Assembly (NCBI GenBank): GCA_947630775.1
Contig: CANRIY010000020.1
Span: 1 to 18,145 of the forward strand
Length of the DNA: 18,145 nucleotides
Direction: 5' to 3'
DNA from: an uncultured Clostridia bacterium
GTDB lineage: Bacteria > Bacillota > Clostridia > Christensenellales > Borkfalkiaceae
The stretch's first letter is position 1. Each line of letters starts with the position of its first letter. A program made the translations under genes and the position numbers. Under the pieces are notes generated by a model. The model had not been told where the DNA came from. It did no database searches and saw nothing but the letters and a program-made list of their open reading frames with translations. Shown here piece after piece: positions 8,289 through 15,480 of this stretch.

Positions 8289-8314
8289 AATATATGAATA
8301 ACTATTCATATATT
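8289..8314. promoter_or_regulatory. 12-2-12 ArsR/SmtB operator
   Basis: AATATATGAATA (8289-8300) and its perfect complement TATTCATATATT (8303-8314) flank a 2-base spacer. This 12-2-12 palindrome with TGAATA half-sites is the classic SmtB/ZiaR/CadC operator form. It overlaps the -10 box of the promoter and the start region, so repressor binding would block RNA polymerase. Confidence 0.9.
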
Positions 8315-8338
8315 ACCACAACAAAAAAACGCTGTCAA
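8310..8338 (-). promoter_or_regulatory. Promoter of the metal efflux operon
   Basis: The minus strand has consensus TTGACA (8333-8338), 17 bases, then TAATAT (8310-8315). The -35 box contains the TGA stop codon of the upstream pseudouridine synthase gene and sits in the loop of that gene's terminator hairpin. The -10 box overlaps the 12-2-12 operator. The ribosome binding site AGGAG is at 8279-8283. Confidence 0.85.
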
Positions 8339-8346
8339 GCGTTTTT
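8325..8346 (-). terminator. Intrinsic terminator of the feo/pseudouridine synthase operon
   Basis: Eight-base arms AAAAACGC (8325-8332) and GCGTTTTT (8339-8346) enclose a 6-base loop. Read on the minus strand the stem ends in a run of seven T. The gene's stop codon lies in the loop, so the right arm is part of the coding sequence. The stem has only three G-C pairs, so it may be a moderate terminator. Confidence 0.7.
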
Positions 8347-9159
8347 CTGCGGAATCACAAGATTTTTGGGCGAAACAAAGGTTTTTCCGTTGAGATAGGA
8401 GAGCGCACCGCTCAGATTCAGGGTCAATTCCTTGGAGAGGAGCCTCTGCCGCTTCGCGTGATAGGCGCGGTTCACCTCTTCCGCCCCGTATTTTTCGTCC
8501 CCGAGGACAGGATAGCCGAGAAAGGCAAGGTGGGCGCGGATCTGGTGCGTCTTGCCCGTGTGAAGGGTCACGCGGAGCAGGGAAAATCCCCCCTTCCGCT
8601 CCAAAACATCGTATTCCGTGACGATCTTCTCCCCTTTGGGCGCGGAAGAAATGCTCACCCGCGCCGCCCGCTCGTCCTTGACAAGGTACGCCTCTTCGAC
8701 GGCATGGTCGGCTTTCACGTTGCCGGCGACGACCGTAAGATAGACCTTTTGCACCCGTCTTTCACGGAACGCAGAGAGGAGCTCTTCCTCGGCGGCGTCG
8801 TTCTTTGCGAGGATCATCAACCCCTCCGTATTGCGGTCGAGGCGGTGAACGAGGCGGGCGCCCTGCCCGCTCAGTGCAAAAGAGACCGCTTCGGCATTGA
8901 CGCCGCTCTCCTTATCGATGACGGCGACATTTTCGTCCTCATAGAGAAGGGTAAACGCTCTTTTTTGCTCCTGCGCGGGGGTGAGGAAGTACTGCACACG
9001 GTCACCGCGGAGAAGCGGAACGTCCCGCCCCACCCGTTCGCCGTTGACGCGGATCTTCTTCTCTTTGAGAAGGGTGCGGAAGGCGAACGACGCCTGTGCG
9101 CAGACTTCATCGGTGAATTTTTTGAGGGTGGCGTCCTCTTGTACGGTGTATTCTTTCAA
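8335..9159 (-). CDS. RluA-family 23S rRNA pseudouridine synthase with S4 domain
   Basis: Converts specific uridines in large-subunit rRNA to pseudouridine. An N-terminal S4-type RNA-binding domain (KKFTDEVCAQ...IRVNGERV) precedes the catalytic domain with HRLDRNTEG, whose Asp is the catalytic residue (Asp108 from the chosen start), and the KTHQIRAHLA motif. About 274 aa, near the usual length. I prefer the TTG start at 9159 because GAGG is seven bases upstream and the domain begins there. An ATG at 9213 gives 18 more residues of basic, low-similarity sequence and has a poorer ribosome binding site. Either start overlaps the end of feoB (53 or 107 bases), so the gene is probably co-transcribed with feoAB. 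RluA/RluD-type specificity cannot be decided from sequence. The other family member at 14782-15480 lacks the S4 domain. Confidence 0.88.
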   Translation of the reverse strand: MKEYTVQEDATLKKFTDEVCAQASFAFRTLLKEKKIRVNGERVGRDVPLLRGDRVQYFLTPAQEQKRAFTLLYEDENVAVIDKESGVNAEAVSFALSGQGARLVHRLDRNTEGLMILAKNDAAEEELLSAFRERRVQKVYLTVVAGNVKADHAVEEAYLVKDERAARVSISSAPKGEKIVTEYDVLERKGGFSLLRVTLHTGKTHQIRAHLAFLGYPVLGDEKYGAEEVNRAYHAKRQRLLSKELTLNLSGALSYLNGKTFVSPKNLVIPQKNA

Positions 9160-10876
9160 AAGCAGACCTCGCAAGGAGAAGTGCGGCGACGGGGATCGCC
9201 AAAAGGAGCGCATAGACGATCCCGCCGCGCATCAAAAAGTAGGTGAGATAGCAAAAGAGCAGGGCGGAGACCGTCTGAACCAGAGCATAGAGCAGCGCGC
9301 GCTTCCAGCCGACCTCCCGTGCCGTCGCCGCCACGGCGGAAACGCAGGGCGAACAGGTGAGAATGAATACCGAAAACGCCGCCGCACTCGCCGCGCCGAA
9401 CGGAAAATGCCCGAAGAACATCTCGATCGCCCCCGCGACGTTCTCCTTCGCGACGAGTCCCGAGAGCGCGGCATAGGCGATCCGCCAGTCCCCCATGCCC
9501 GCGGGCGCAAACAGCCATTTGAGTCCCCCGCAGATCGCGGCGAGCATGCTCCCGTCCGCTTCGCAGAAGCGGAAGGAAAAATCGAAGGAAGAGAGCAGCC
9601 ACGAGAGCATCAGAAAGGCTAAAATGACCGTCGCCGTCTTTATTATAAACTGTTTGATCTGAAAGAGCAAGCCTTTTAGGACAAAAAACGGCCTCGGGAC
9701 CTGCAGGGGGGCGAGCTCCATCAGAAAGAGCGGACGCTTCCCCCGCATGAGCCGCGCAACGCAGAGGCTCAATAAGACCCCCGCAACGTACAGCCCCACG
9801 ACAGCGGGGAAAGGATTTTCGAAAAAGGAAGAGGCGAGCGTCAAAAATACGGGCAGTTTGGCGCTGCAGGGAATGTAGGGAAGGCACAGAATGGCGCGCC
9901 GCTGCATCTTTTTATCGTCCAGCCCGCGCGTCGTGAGCACGGCAGCGGCGGTACAACCGAATCCCATCAACAGCGAAAAAACGGCCCTCCCGTTGAGCCC
10001 GACGCGCGAAAACAGTCCGTCCGTGAGATAGGCAAGGCGGCTGAGCAGTCCGCTTTCCTCAAACAGAATGAGAAAAAAGTACAAAAGCGCGATCTGCGGG
10101 AGAAAGCACAGCACACTCCCGAGCCCCCCGAGAATGCCGTCTCTCACCAGTGAGCGCACGGCGGCGGAAGGGATCTTCTCCGCATATCCCCCCAAAAAAT
10201 CCGAGAAAAAATATTCGATTTTTGTCTTAAAAAGGTCGCCGGGGAGCCCGGGGGCGAACGTCACGAAAAAGACCGCAAGGAGCAACACCAAAAAGAGGGG
10301 CACGCACACGAATCCGTTGAGGAGCGCCTTGTCCGCCCTCGTCAAGCCCTCTTTGACGGGCGTATAGATGTCCCATATCTCTGCGCGGACGGGTTCCCCC
10401 GCTTCCTTTAAGGCGGAAGAAAGCCACTCTTTCAGCCCCCTTCCTTCCGAATCTATGACGGGAACGCCGAGCCGTGCGGAGAGCGCCCCCTCATCAAGAG
10501 AGCCTCCTTCCCGCACGAACCGCTTGCGTTTGGTGAGCACAAGCACACACTTTCTCCCCTTTGCGACAGAAAAAAAGAGGGGCAGCGCCCGTTTCAGCTC
10601 CGCACACTCCGCCACGAAGAGAAGGACGGCGTCCCCGTGCGCAACAAGATAGTCGCGGGTGATCTTTTCCTCCATGCTCATGCTGTCGAGAGCATAGATC
10701 CCGGGAAGATCGCATACGGTGTACTTCCTCCCGCCGATCGCGGCGTCCCGTTCGAGCACGCCGACCGTAACGCCGTGCCAGTTTCCGACCTTGGCATGTC
10801 CGCCCGTGAGGGCGTTGAAGAGGGTACTCTTCCCCGCATTGGGATTTCCGACGAGGAGAAGACTCACGTTGCCCAT
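9107..10876 (-). CDS. feoB: Ferrous iron transporter FeoB, short variant
   Basis: Inner-membrane ferrous iron uptake protein with an N-terminal G domain. G1 is GNPNAGKS (10-17), the G2 Thr lies in GVTV (35-38), G3 is DLPG (56-59). The usual G4 NxxD is replaced by LTKRKR (114-119). The G5 region is SEGRG (143-147). The membrane part begins near residue 188, only about 40 residues later, so the helical GDI domain (about 100 aa in typical FeoB) is largely missing. That explains 589 aa against the usual 650-750. Gate motifs are recognisable: GFGC (305-308, followed by TAAA instead of NVPA), PYIPCSAKLPVF (Cys337) and CSPC (508-511). PAGMGDWRIAYAALSGLVAKE (458-478) matches the FeoB core. The start overlaps the feoA stop by 13 bases. 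Transport function is likely, but nucleotide specificity may differ from GTP. Confidence 0.92.
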   Translation of the reverse strand: MGNVSLLLVGNPNAGKSTLFNALTGGHAKVGNWHGVTVGVLERDAAIGGRKYTVCDLPGIYALDSMSMEEKITRDYLVAHGDAVLLFVAECAELKRALPLFFSVAKGRKCVLVLTKRKRFVREGGSLDEGALSARLGVPVIDSEGRGLKEWLSSALKEAGEPVRAEIWDIYTPVKEGLTRADKALLNGFVCVPLFLVLLLAVFFVTFAPGLPGDLFKTKIEYFFSDFLGGYAEKIPSAAVRSLVRDGILGGLGSVLCFLPQIALLYFFLILFEESGLLSRLAYLTDGLFSRVGLNGRAVFSLLMGFGCTAAAVLTTRGLDDKKMQRRAILCLPYIPCSAKLPVFLTLASSFFENPFPAVVGLYVAGVLLSLCVARLMRGKRPLFLMELAPLQVPRPFFVLKGLLFQIKQFIIKTATVILAFLMLSWLLSSFDFSFRFCEADGSMLAAICGGLKWLFAPAGMGDWRIAYAALSGLVAKENVAGAIEMFFGHFPFGAASAAAFSVFILTCSPCVSAVAATAREVGWKRALLYALVQTVSALLFCYLTYFLMRGGIVYALLLAIPVAALLLARSAFERIHRTRGRHPQKIHR

Positions 10877-11088
10877 ATCCGCACCCCCGCCGCAACCTCT
10901 CTTCCGAGGGCGACTTTGCTCGAACCCGCCTGCAAAAGAAAGGTCCGTCTGAAGAGAGAAACCTTCAAAAGACGGATCTTTGCGCCCGTATAGACGCCGA
11001 GCGCACGGAGCCGCTCGCGCACCGCTTCATCCTGCGTGACTTTGAGCACGACCGCGCTCTTTCCCCGTTTCAGATCGCACAAATTCAT
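10864..11088 (-). CDS. feoA: Ferrous iron transport protein FeoA
   Basis: Small cytoplasmic SH3-like partner of FeoB, 74 aa, as usual for the family. MNLCDLKRGKSAVVLKV at the start, RERLRALGVYTGAKI in the middle and the C-terminal VALGREVAAGVRI fit FeoA. The reading frame runs further upstream, but that part overlaps the DUF378 gene and has no similarity, so I take the ATG at 11088. No Shine-Dalgarno sequence stands before this ATG: the preceding bases are the T-run of a hairpin (11093-11130) followed by TATAGT. Translation initiation and the promoter are therefore unclear. Its stop overlaps the feoB start. Confidence 0.88.
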   Translation of the reverse strand: MNLCDLKRGKSAVVLKVTQDEAVRERLRALGVYTGAKIRLLKVSLFRRTFLLQAGSSKVALGREVAAGVRIWAT

Positions 11089-11092
11089 ACTA

Positions 11093-11130
11093 TAAAAAAT
11101 GCGGACGGGGCAACGTTTATGCCCGTCCGC
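11093..11130 (-). terminator. Terminator or attenuator hairpin between DUF378 gene and feoA
   Basis: Perfect 9-bp G-C-rich arms GCGGACGGG (11101-11109) and CCCGTCCGC (11122-11130) are followed on the minus strand by six T. It lies 15 bases after the DUF378 stop codon and only 4 bases before the feoA start codon. It may simply end the upstream transcript, or act as an attenuator for feoAB. Confidence 0.85.
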
Positions 11131-11144
11131 AGCCGCACAGCGTT

Positions 11145-11387
11145 TTACGCGTTTGTCTCGCGTGCTTCCCTGTTCCCTTGGAGCTTCAGCATGCCGTTCG
11201 TGATGATCGGCGAGATGATGAGCCAGAGCGCCGCAAGCGCGATCAGCGAATAGACGATGATCGAACCGACCGCTCTCGGCCCCTGAAAGATCGCGGACAC
11301 GAGATTGAAGTTGAAGATCCCGAAGAGTCCCCAGTTCAGCGCACCCGTCAGTACAAGGATATAAGAGATGATGTTTGCAATGACCAT
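11145..11387 (-). CDS. DUF378-family small membrane protein
   Basis: An 80-aa protein with two predicted transmembrane helices (about 5-25 and 43-62). The motif ISYILVLTGALNWGLFGIFNFNLV is characteristic of the DUF378 (YuzA-like) family, whose function is unknown. The start at 11387 is set by AGGAGG (11394-11399) six bases upstream; the longer frame to 11588 runs through repeat-like intergenic sequence. A TATAAT box lies at 11427-11432. A strong hairpin with a T-run follows the stop codon. Its place before feoAB may be coincidence or a link to membrane metal transport. There is no evidence beyond position. Confidence 0.88.
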   Translation of the reverse strand: MVIANIISYILVLTGALNWGLFGIFNFNLVSAIFQGPRAVGSIIVYSLIALAALWLIISPIITNGMLKLQGNREARETNA

Positions 11388-11426
11388 TACTTGCCTCCTG
11401 CAAGCAGTGTGAGCGGTTTGAAAAGG

Positions 11427-11432
11427 ATTATA
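11427..11432 (-). promoter_or_regulatory. -10 element upstream of DUF378 gene
   Basis: TATAAT on the minus strand lies about 40 bases before the ATG. No good -35 is seen at 16-18 bases. The strong AGGAGG site downstream supports this as the start of the transcription unit. Confidence 0.45.
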
Positions 11433-11489
11433 CATTGGTTTTTTGTTTCGCTCGATTTGTTTTGCGTTCGGTGAACCGACCAAGCGTTC

Positions 11490-11632
11490 CAAATTGTCAT
11501 GTCGAGCTTGTCGAGACATCTCTGCCTTGTTTTTGCGCGCAAAACAAATACGAGCGAGGAATGTAACGTGTATGGGATATTGGGTCACTGCCTCGTACGC
11601 TTGTCACGACATGAAGTCGAAGGGGTTCGACA
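11490..11632. repeat. Degenerate intergenic repeat around GTCATGTCGAG
   Basis: TTGTCATGTCGAGCTTGTCG and GAGACATCTC near the left end are loosely mirrored by CTTGTCACGACATGAAGTCG and TTCGACAAATTG near 11600-11632. The outline resembles the TTGTCATTTCGACC element at 16607-16720. It is too decayed to set exact ends. Between 11433 and 12078 I find no convincing gene; the frames there run through repeat sequence and lack ribosome binding sites. Confidence 0.3.
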
Positions 11633-11694
11633 AATTGAGTGCGCTGCCGCAAAAGCGTGGTTTTGCTTCGCGCCGTAATTTGGAAGCATGCCCA

Positions 11695-11738
11695 CCTCAG
11701 TCACCTGCGGTGACAGCTCCTCCTTGGGAGGAGCCTTT
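11695..11738. repeat. Intergenic repeat copy (GTGACTGAGG family)
   Basis: Bases 11695-11720 are the exact reverse complement of 16424-16449, a 26-bp identity around TCACCTGCGGTGA. Flanking CTCCTCCTTGGGAGGAG can form its own stem. A related but diverged block ends the copy at 222-315. This is the clearest evidence that the family is dispersed within the window. Confidence 0.7.
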
Positions 11739-11861
11739 ACTCCCCCCGCCCTCATCCCGAGGCGAAGCCGAGCGGATCTCATAGACCCATAAAGCGTCCG
11801 TACTTACGAGGGCTCGCCCCTTACGGGGCTCGGAATGAGGGGCGCCGAGGTGACGCGCGCG

Positions 11862-12006
11862 GCGTCATCCTGAGACAGTAAGAAAGAACAAAGTCCGCAA
11901 GAGAGTGTCCCGAAGGATCTCGCCGCTACAGCGTACTGTTTGCCCCCCGAGATTCTTCGGAAATTACTCTTCGAACTACGTTCAACTCACTGTCTCAGAA
12001 TGACGC
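11862..12006. repeat. 145-bp inverted-repeat intergenic element
   Basis: Terminal arms of 18 bases, GCGTCATCCTGAGACAGT (11862-11879) and ACTGTCTCAGAATGACGC (11989-12006), are complementary at 17 of 18 positions. Nested inside are CCCGAAGGATCTC and the roughly complementary GAGATTCTTCGG. It has no reading frame of note. It belongs to the same type as the element at 22-118. It could be a miniature non-autonomous mobile element or a transcribed hairpin. Confidence 0.7.
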
Positions 12007-12079
12007 GGGGGAATGATTCGGACTGCGTACAACACAGAATAACACGGAAGGGTCGGCGTAAGCGCGAAACAAAAGCGAA

Positions 12080-12105
12080 AAAACCGCCGCAAAAGCGGCG
12101 GTTTT
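12080..12105 (-). terminator. Strong intrinsic terminator of the 845-aa protein gene
   Basis: Eleven-base arms AAAACCGCCGC (12080-12090) and GCGGCGGTTTT (12095-12105) surround a 4-base loop. On the minus strand the stem runs directly into six T. It lies 11 bases after the stop codon at 12117. Confidence 0.92.
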
Positions 12106-12116
12106 CATCAACCCAA

Positions 12117-14654
12117 TTATTTTTTATCCTTCTTGGACTTCTTGCCCTTGAGCTCGTTAAGGTCGACTTCCTCCACATTCTTTTCGGAAGGCTTGACGAT
12201 GAACAGAACCACGATCACAACGGCAAGCACCGCAGAGATCGAGAACAGCACCACAGAAGTGATATTGTTGCGGAACCAGTCGATCGTCCCTGCCGTCTGC
12301 TCGAACGGAGTCTGGATCTCAATGACCTGATATGCGACGGAAACCTTGTTGTCGTTGAGCGGATCTTTGAGCTCTAATTTGACGAAGTAATACCCCTCTT
12401 CCTGCGGAACGAAGGAGCCGGGCGTCGTCCCGGGATTCCAATGGTAATCGTTCTGCGCTTTCTGCCACGCTTCGGTATCCTCTTCACTGATATTGGAGTT
12501 GAAAACCTTGATCGGTGCGGAGAAGCAACCGGCGTATTTCTCGTCATCGAAATACTTTGCGGGATCTTCGACGAGCTGGCTGTAGGTGACTTGCTCGCCT
12601 TCGGGAAGACGGGAAGGATCGAAGTGATACAGCGAATAGGAGCGCTTGCAGCTGCCGTATGCAACGATGTCGAACGAAGAGATCGAGTAAGAGGTGCCGC
12701 GGTATCCGGGATCCTGCCTGCCCGGATCTTCGATCGTCGCGCCCGTATAGCCGACGGAGAAAGTAAACTCTGGAACATCCTTGAAATCCCAGATGTTCGA
12801 GGTGGTGAGCGAAACAAGCTGGGGCTCGTCCTCATCCGTCCAGAGCTTCATCGTGTTGTTGAAGTTGTCCGTCGCGAAGATACGGAAGGTGTAGGTGCCG
12901 GGCTCTTCGATCTCGAAATGGAGATTGTTGTATGCCCTTCCCGTCACGGAAGAAGCGGTAGAACCCGTTGCAACGCCCGGTTTGTAGTAGCAGATCGTGA
13001 ACTTGAGATTGCGGTAATCAGCATACTTGCTGGAAATGAGTTCGCGGAGGGAAGGCAGATAGAACTCCGACCCGTCGCCCGCGCTCGCATTCTTGGCACG
13101 GTCATCGACCTTCTTTTGATAGGAATCCACAACTCTGTCGTATTCCGTTTGGTCGGGAATGACATTCTTTTTCGCATCTGCATCCGCAGTAAGGACGGTG
13201 TATGCCGGAGCGCGGTCGCCGCCGCTTCTGCGCTTGGCGACGAGGTAACGGAATGCATCCTCCCCTTCCCCGAGCGTCGCCACGATCTCGGGATCTTCTT
13301 CCGCCGCGCACCAGTCAAGATAATAATACTCAGACGACCAATCCTTTCTCCCGTCCTCGAGCGTAAAGCGGATGGAGAGATACATCTCGCCGTTTTCACC
13401 GATCTGATCGTCGGCCGTGGGGAAGAGGAAATCGTTCGTCGAGAAGGTGGAGTAGCTGTCCGACTCCGAGACGGTGTTGGGTTTGACCCATACGCCGTTC
13501 TCATCCTTGTGCGCCACATACAGATAACGGTTGGGGGTCGTGCTCGTAGACGTCGATTTGGAAGAGACGACGTCGATGCACTTATAGCTGAGTTCGAGCT
13601 TCTGCCCGATGGTATAGCCGTAGAAATCGCTGTTGAAGATGAGTGCGGGAGCCGCCGTGTCCGTCAGCGTGGAGCCGCTGTAGAGCACCGTACCGTCCGC
13701 TTCGGCGTCGGGCGTGCTGTCCGCTTTCTTCGACACGCTGCCGCCCGAAACTGCAAGGGACTGGCCGTTGAGGTCTTTCAAAAGGATCTTCTGCCCGCTT
13801 TTCGCGTCTTCGGGAAGTTTGACGGAGAAGATCATGGGGGCGATCTTAAGATCGGTGGAAGTGCTGCGTTCGATGTAGTAGCCGCCGATGTTCGTGACCT
13901 TGCCGATCATCTGTTCGCTTTCGCCGCTCTTGAGGAGTACGAAAAATTCACCGGGTTCGCAGGGGGTATCTTCATAGCTTTCCGTAAAGGAGAGCGTGAT
14001 GTCGTTTGCCGTATCGACGGTGTAGGTAGTATCGGGCGTGTAGTCCTTGTACTCATCCGCCTGATGGTCTGCATCCTTGATATAAACGGTGACCGCGCCG
14101 TCTTTGTTTTCAAAGATGAGCTCGTTGACGGCTTTCCCGTTCTTTTCGCGGGCATTCTCTTCCTTCGCCTCGAAGGTGAGCGTAAAGGTTTCGAAGTTGA
14201 CTTCGGGGAATGCGAAAGTGATGCTGTAATATTTATGCTCGGGGATCGCAGCGGCGCGTACGGACGCGGCCTTCGCTTCCCCTTCCGACGCCGTATCCTC
14301 TTTGACGGGATCGAACCATCTGAGTGCAAGGGAAGAGAGATACTCGAGCTTGCCTTCCTTGGGCTGGACGGAACCGTTCACACTGCCCGAAGAGTCAAAA
14401 GTATCGTATTTCGTGGCGAGCATGAGCGTCGTGTAGGCGACGGGATCTTCTTTTGCCGCCTCCGTCTTGTCGGGCACATACGCCGCCGTCTTGTCGCCGC
14501 TCGTCTGGCCGTTGCCGAAAAGGGAGGAGGGCGTATTGAGCGCCGCATCCGCAACAACGGCGGGATTGAGCGCGCCCAAGGCGAGCCCAAGCGTCAGCAC
14601 AAGCAATGCAAAGCATGCGAGAATTGTAATAAAACGCGATTTTGTCCTGTTCAT
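12117..14654 (-). CDS. Exported, C-terminally membrane-anchored protein of unknown family
   Basis: I do not recognise this 845-aa protein. N-terminal basic residues and a hydrophobic stretch (about 9-29) form a Sec signal, with possible cleavage after ADA (35-37). A single C-terminal helix (about 800-820) is followed by a 25-residue Lys-rich cytoplasmic tail (GKKSKKDKK). There is no LPXTG motif, SLH domain or lipobox, so anchoring is by the helix. The exterior is acidic, rich in Ser, Thr, Asp and aromatic residues, and looks beta-rich. GTYTFRIFATDNFNNT (586-601) and EGYYFVKLELKDPLNDNK (753-770) resemble strands of Ig-like or cadherin-like domains. No catalytic motif was found. It has its own consensus-like promoter, GGAG eight bases before the ATG, and a strong terminator, so it is a monocistronic, probably well-expressed surface protein. 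An adhesive or structural envelope role is possible but not shown. Confidence 0.85.
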   Translation of the reverse strand: MNRTKSRFITILACFALLVLTLGLALGALNPAVVADAALNTPSSLFGNGQTSGDKTAAYVPDKTEAAKEDPVAYTTLMLATKYDTFDSSGSVNGSVQPKEGKLEYLSSLALRWFDPVKEDTASEGEAKAASVRAAAIPEHKYYSITFAFPEVNFETFTLTFEAKEENAREKNGKAVNELIFENKDGAVTVYIKDADHQADEYKDYTPDTTYTVDTANDITLSFTESYEDTPCEPGEFFVLLKSGESEQMIGKVTNIGGYYIERSTSTDLKIAPMIFSVKLPEDAKSGQKILLKDLNGQSLAVSGGSVSKKADSTPDAEADGTVLYSGSTLTDTAAPALIFNSDFYGYTIGQKLELSYKCIDVVSSKSTSTSTTPNRYLYVAHKDENGVWVKPNTVSESDSYSTFSTNDFLFPTADDQIGENGEMYLSIRFTLEDGRKDWSSEYYYLDWCAAEEDPEIVATLGEGEDAFRYLVAKRRSGGDRAPAYTVLTADADAKKNVIPDQTEYDRVVDSYQKKVDDRAKNASAGDGSEFYLPSLRELISSKYADYRNLKFTICYYKPGVATGSTASSVTGRAYNNLHFEIEEPGTYTFRIFATDNFNNTMKLWTDEDEPQLVSLTTSNIWDFKDVPEFTFSVGYTGATIEDPGRQDPGYRGTSYSISSFDIVAYGSCKRSYSLYHFDPSRLPEGEQVTYSQLVEDPAKYFDDEKYAGCFSAPIKVFNSNISEEDTEAWQKAQNDYHWNPGTTPGSFVPQEEGYYFVKLELKDPLNDNKVSVAYQVIEIQTPFEQTAGTIDWFRNNITSVVLFSISAVLAVVIVVLFIVKPSEKNVEEVDLNELKGKKSKKDKK

Positions 14655-14697
14655 ATAACTTGCTCCACGCGGCTATACCGCACGATCATCTCATTCT

Positions 14698-14726
14698 ATT
14701 TTACAATAATTTTCCCCGCCCGTCAA
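14698..14726 (-). promoter_or_regulatory. Promoter of the 845-aa surface protein gene
   Basis: TTGACG (14721-14726), 17 bases, TAAAAT (14698-14703) on the minus strand: one mismatch from consensus in each box. The leader is about 40 bases and carries TGGAG eight bases before the ATG. No operator-like palindrome was noticed. Confidence 0.75.
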
Positions 14727-14781
14727 GCGGTATTTGCCTTTATCTTACAAGAAATTAAAATTTTCGCAGAATTTCCACCGA

Positions 14782-15480
14782 TCATACACTGAAGAGCGCG
14801 GCAAAGTCGAACTCCTTCCACGGGGCGGATGCGGGCGGCTCCGAAAGAAAGCGCATGCGCTCCTTGGTGACGGGATGGGTGAAGGCGAGACTGTACGCCC
14901 ACAGCGCAAGTTTCCCCTTCTGCGCGCGCTCCCCGCCGTAGCGCATATCCCCGAAGACGGGATGCCCCGCGCCCGCCATCTGGACGCGGATCTGGTGGCT
15001 CCTGCCCGTATGCAGTTTGATCTCGGCGAGGGAATACCCCCCGCGGGAGGAGACAGTGCGGTAATCGAGCGAGGCGAACTTCGCCCCGTCCGTCCCCTGC
15101 GGACAAAGATAGACCATATTGTTGACGGCATTCTTTTTCAGCCAGCCCTCGAGTTTTCCCTCTTCGGGATCGGGGACGCCGTTCAAAACGGCAAGATATT
15201 TCTTTTCGAAATCCCCCGTCTGCATCTGTTCGGAGAGTCTGCCCGCCGCCTTGCTCGTCCGCGCAAACACCATGACGCCGCCCGTGGGCCTGTCTAACCG
15301 ATGGACGAGCCCGATGTAGACGTTCCCCGCCTTTTGGTATTTCACGCGCACGTATTCCTTAATTAAATCGAGGAGATTTTCATCCTTGCTCTCGTCGGGA
15401 CAGCAGGCGAGGTTTTGCTCCTTCACGACGACGATGATGTGGTTGTCCTCATAGAGAATGTTTTCGGTGATGTCAGTCAT
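14782..15480 (-). CDS. RluA-family pseudouridine synthase (no S4 domain)
   Basis: Predicted RNA pseudouridine synthase of 232 aa. The catalytic motif HRLDRPTGG has the nucleophilic Asp63, followed by KKYLAVLNG and HTGRSHQIRVQMA, all family hallmarks. There is no N-terminal S4 domain, so it resembles the short RluA/RluC-like catalytic form rather than RluD. Target RNA (23S rRNA or tRNA) cannot be told. The ATG overlaps the end of the methyltransferase gene by 8 bases, with GGGAGG 11 bases upstream, so both are probably co-translated: an RNA-modification operon. No clear terminator follows before the next promoter. Confidence 0.9.
   Translation of the reverse strand: MTDITENILYEDNHIIVVVKEQNLACCPDESKDENLLDLIKEYVRVKYQKAGNVYIGLVHRLDRPTGGVMVFARTSKAAGRLSEQMQTGDFEKKYLAVLNGVPDPEEGKLEGWLKKNAVNNMVYLCPQGTDGAKFASLDYRTVSSRGGYSLAEIKLHTGRSHQIRVQMAGAGHPVFGDMRYGGERAQKGKLALWAYSLAFTHPVTKERMRFLSEPPASAPWKEFDFAALFSV

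Noticed and set aside
11089..11403. Long N-terminal extension of FeoA
   Set aside because: It overlaps the DUF378 gene out of frame and a hairpin; FeoA proteins are about 75 aa and begin at the chosen Met.
11443..11784. Possible small plus-strand gene of 113 codons
   Set aside because: It runs through intergenic repeat sequence, has no ribosome binding site and no similarity.
11940..12377. Possible plus-strand gene of 145 codons
   Set aside because: It spans an inverted-repeat element, a terminator and the antisense 3' end of the 845-aa protein gene.
12441..14792. Plus-strand open frame of 783 codons
   Set aside because: It lies antisense to the 845-aa protein, which has a signal peptide, membrane anchor, promoter and terminator. 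The plus frame is Arg/Val/Gly/Asp-rich with no motif, typical of the complement of a G+C-rich gene.
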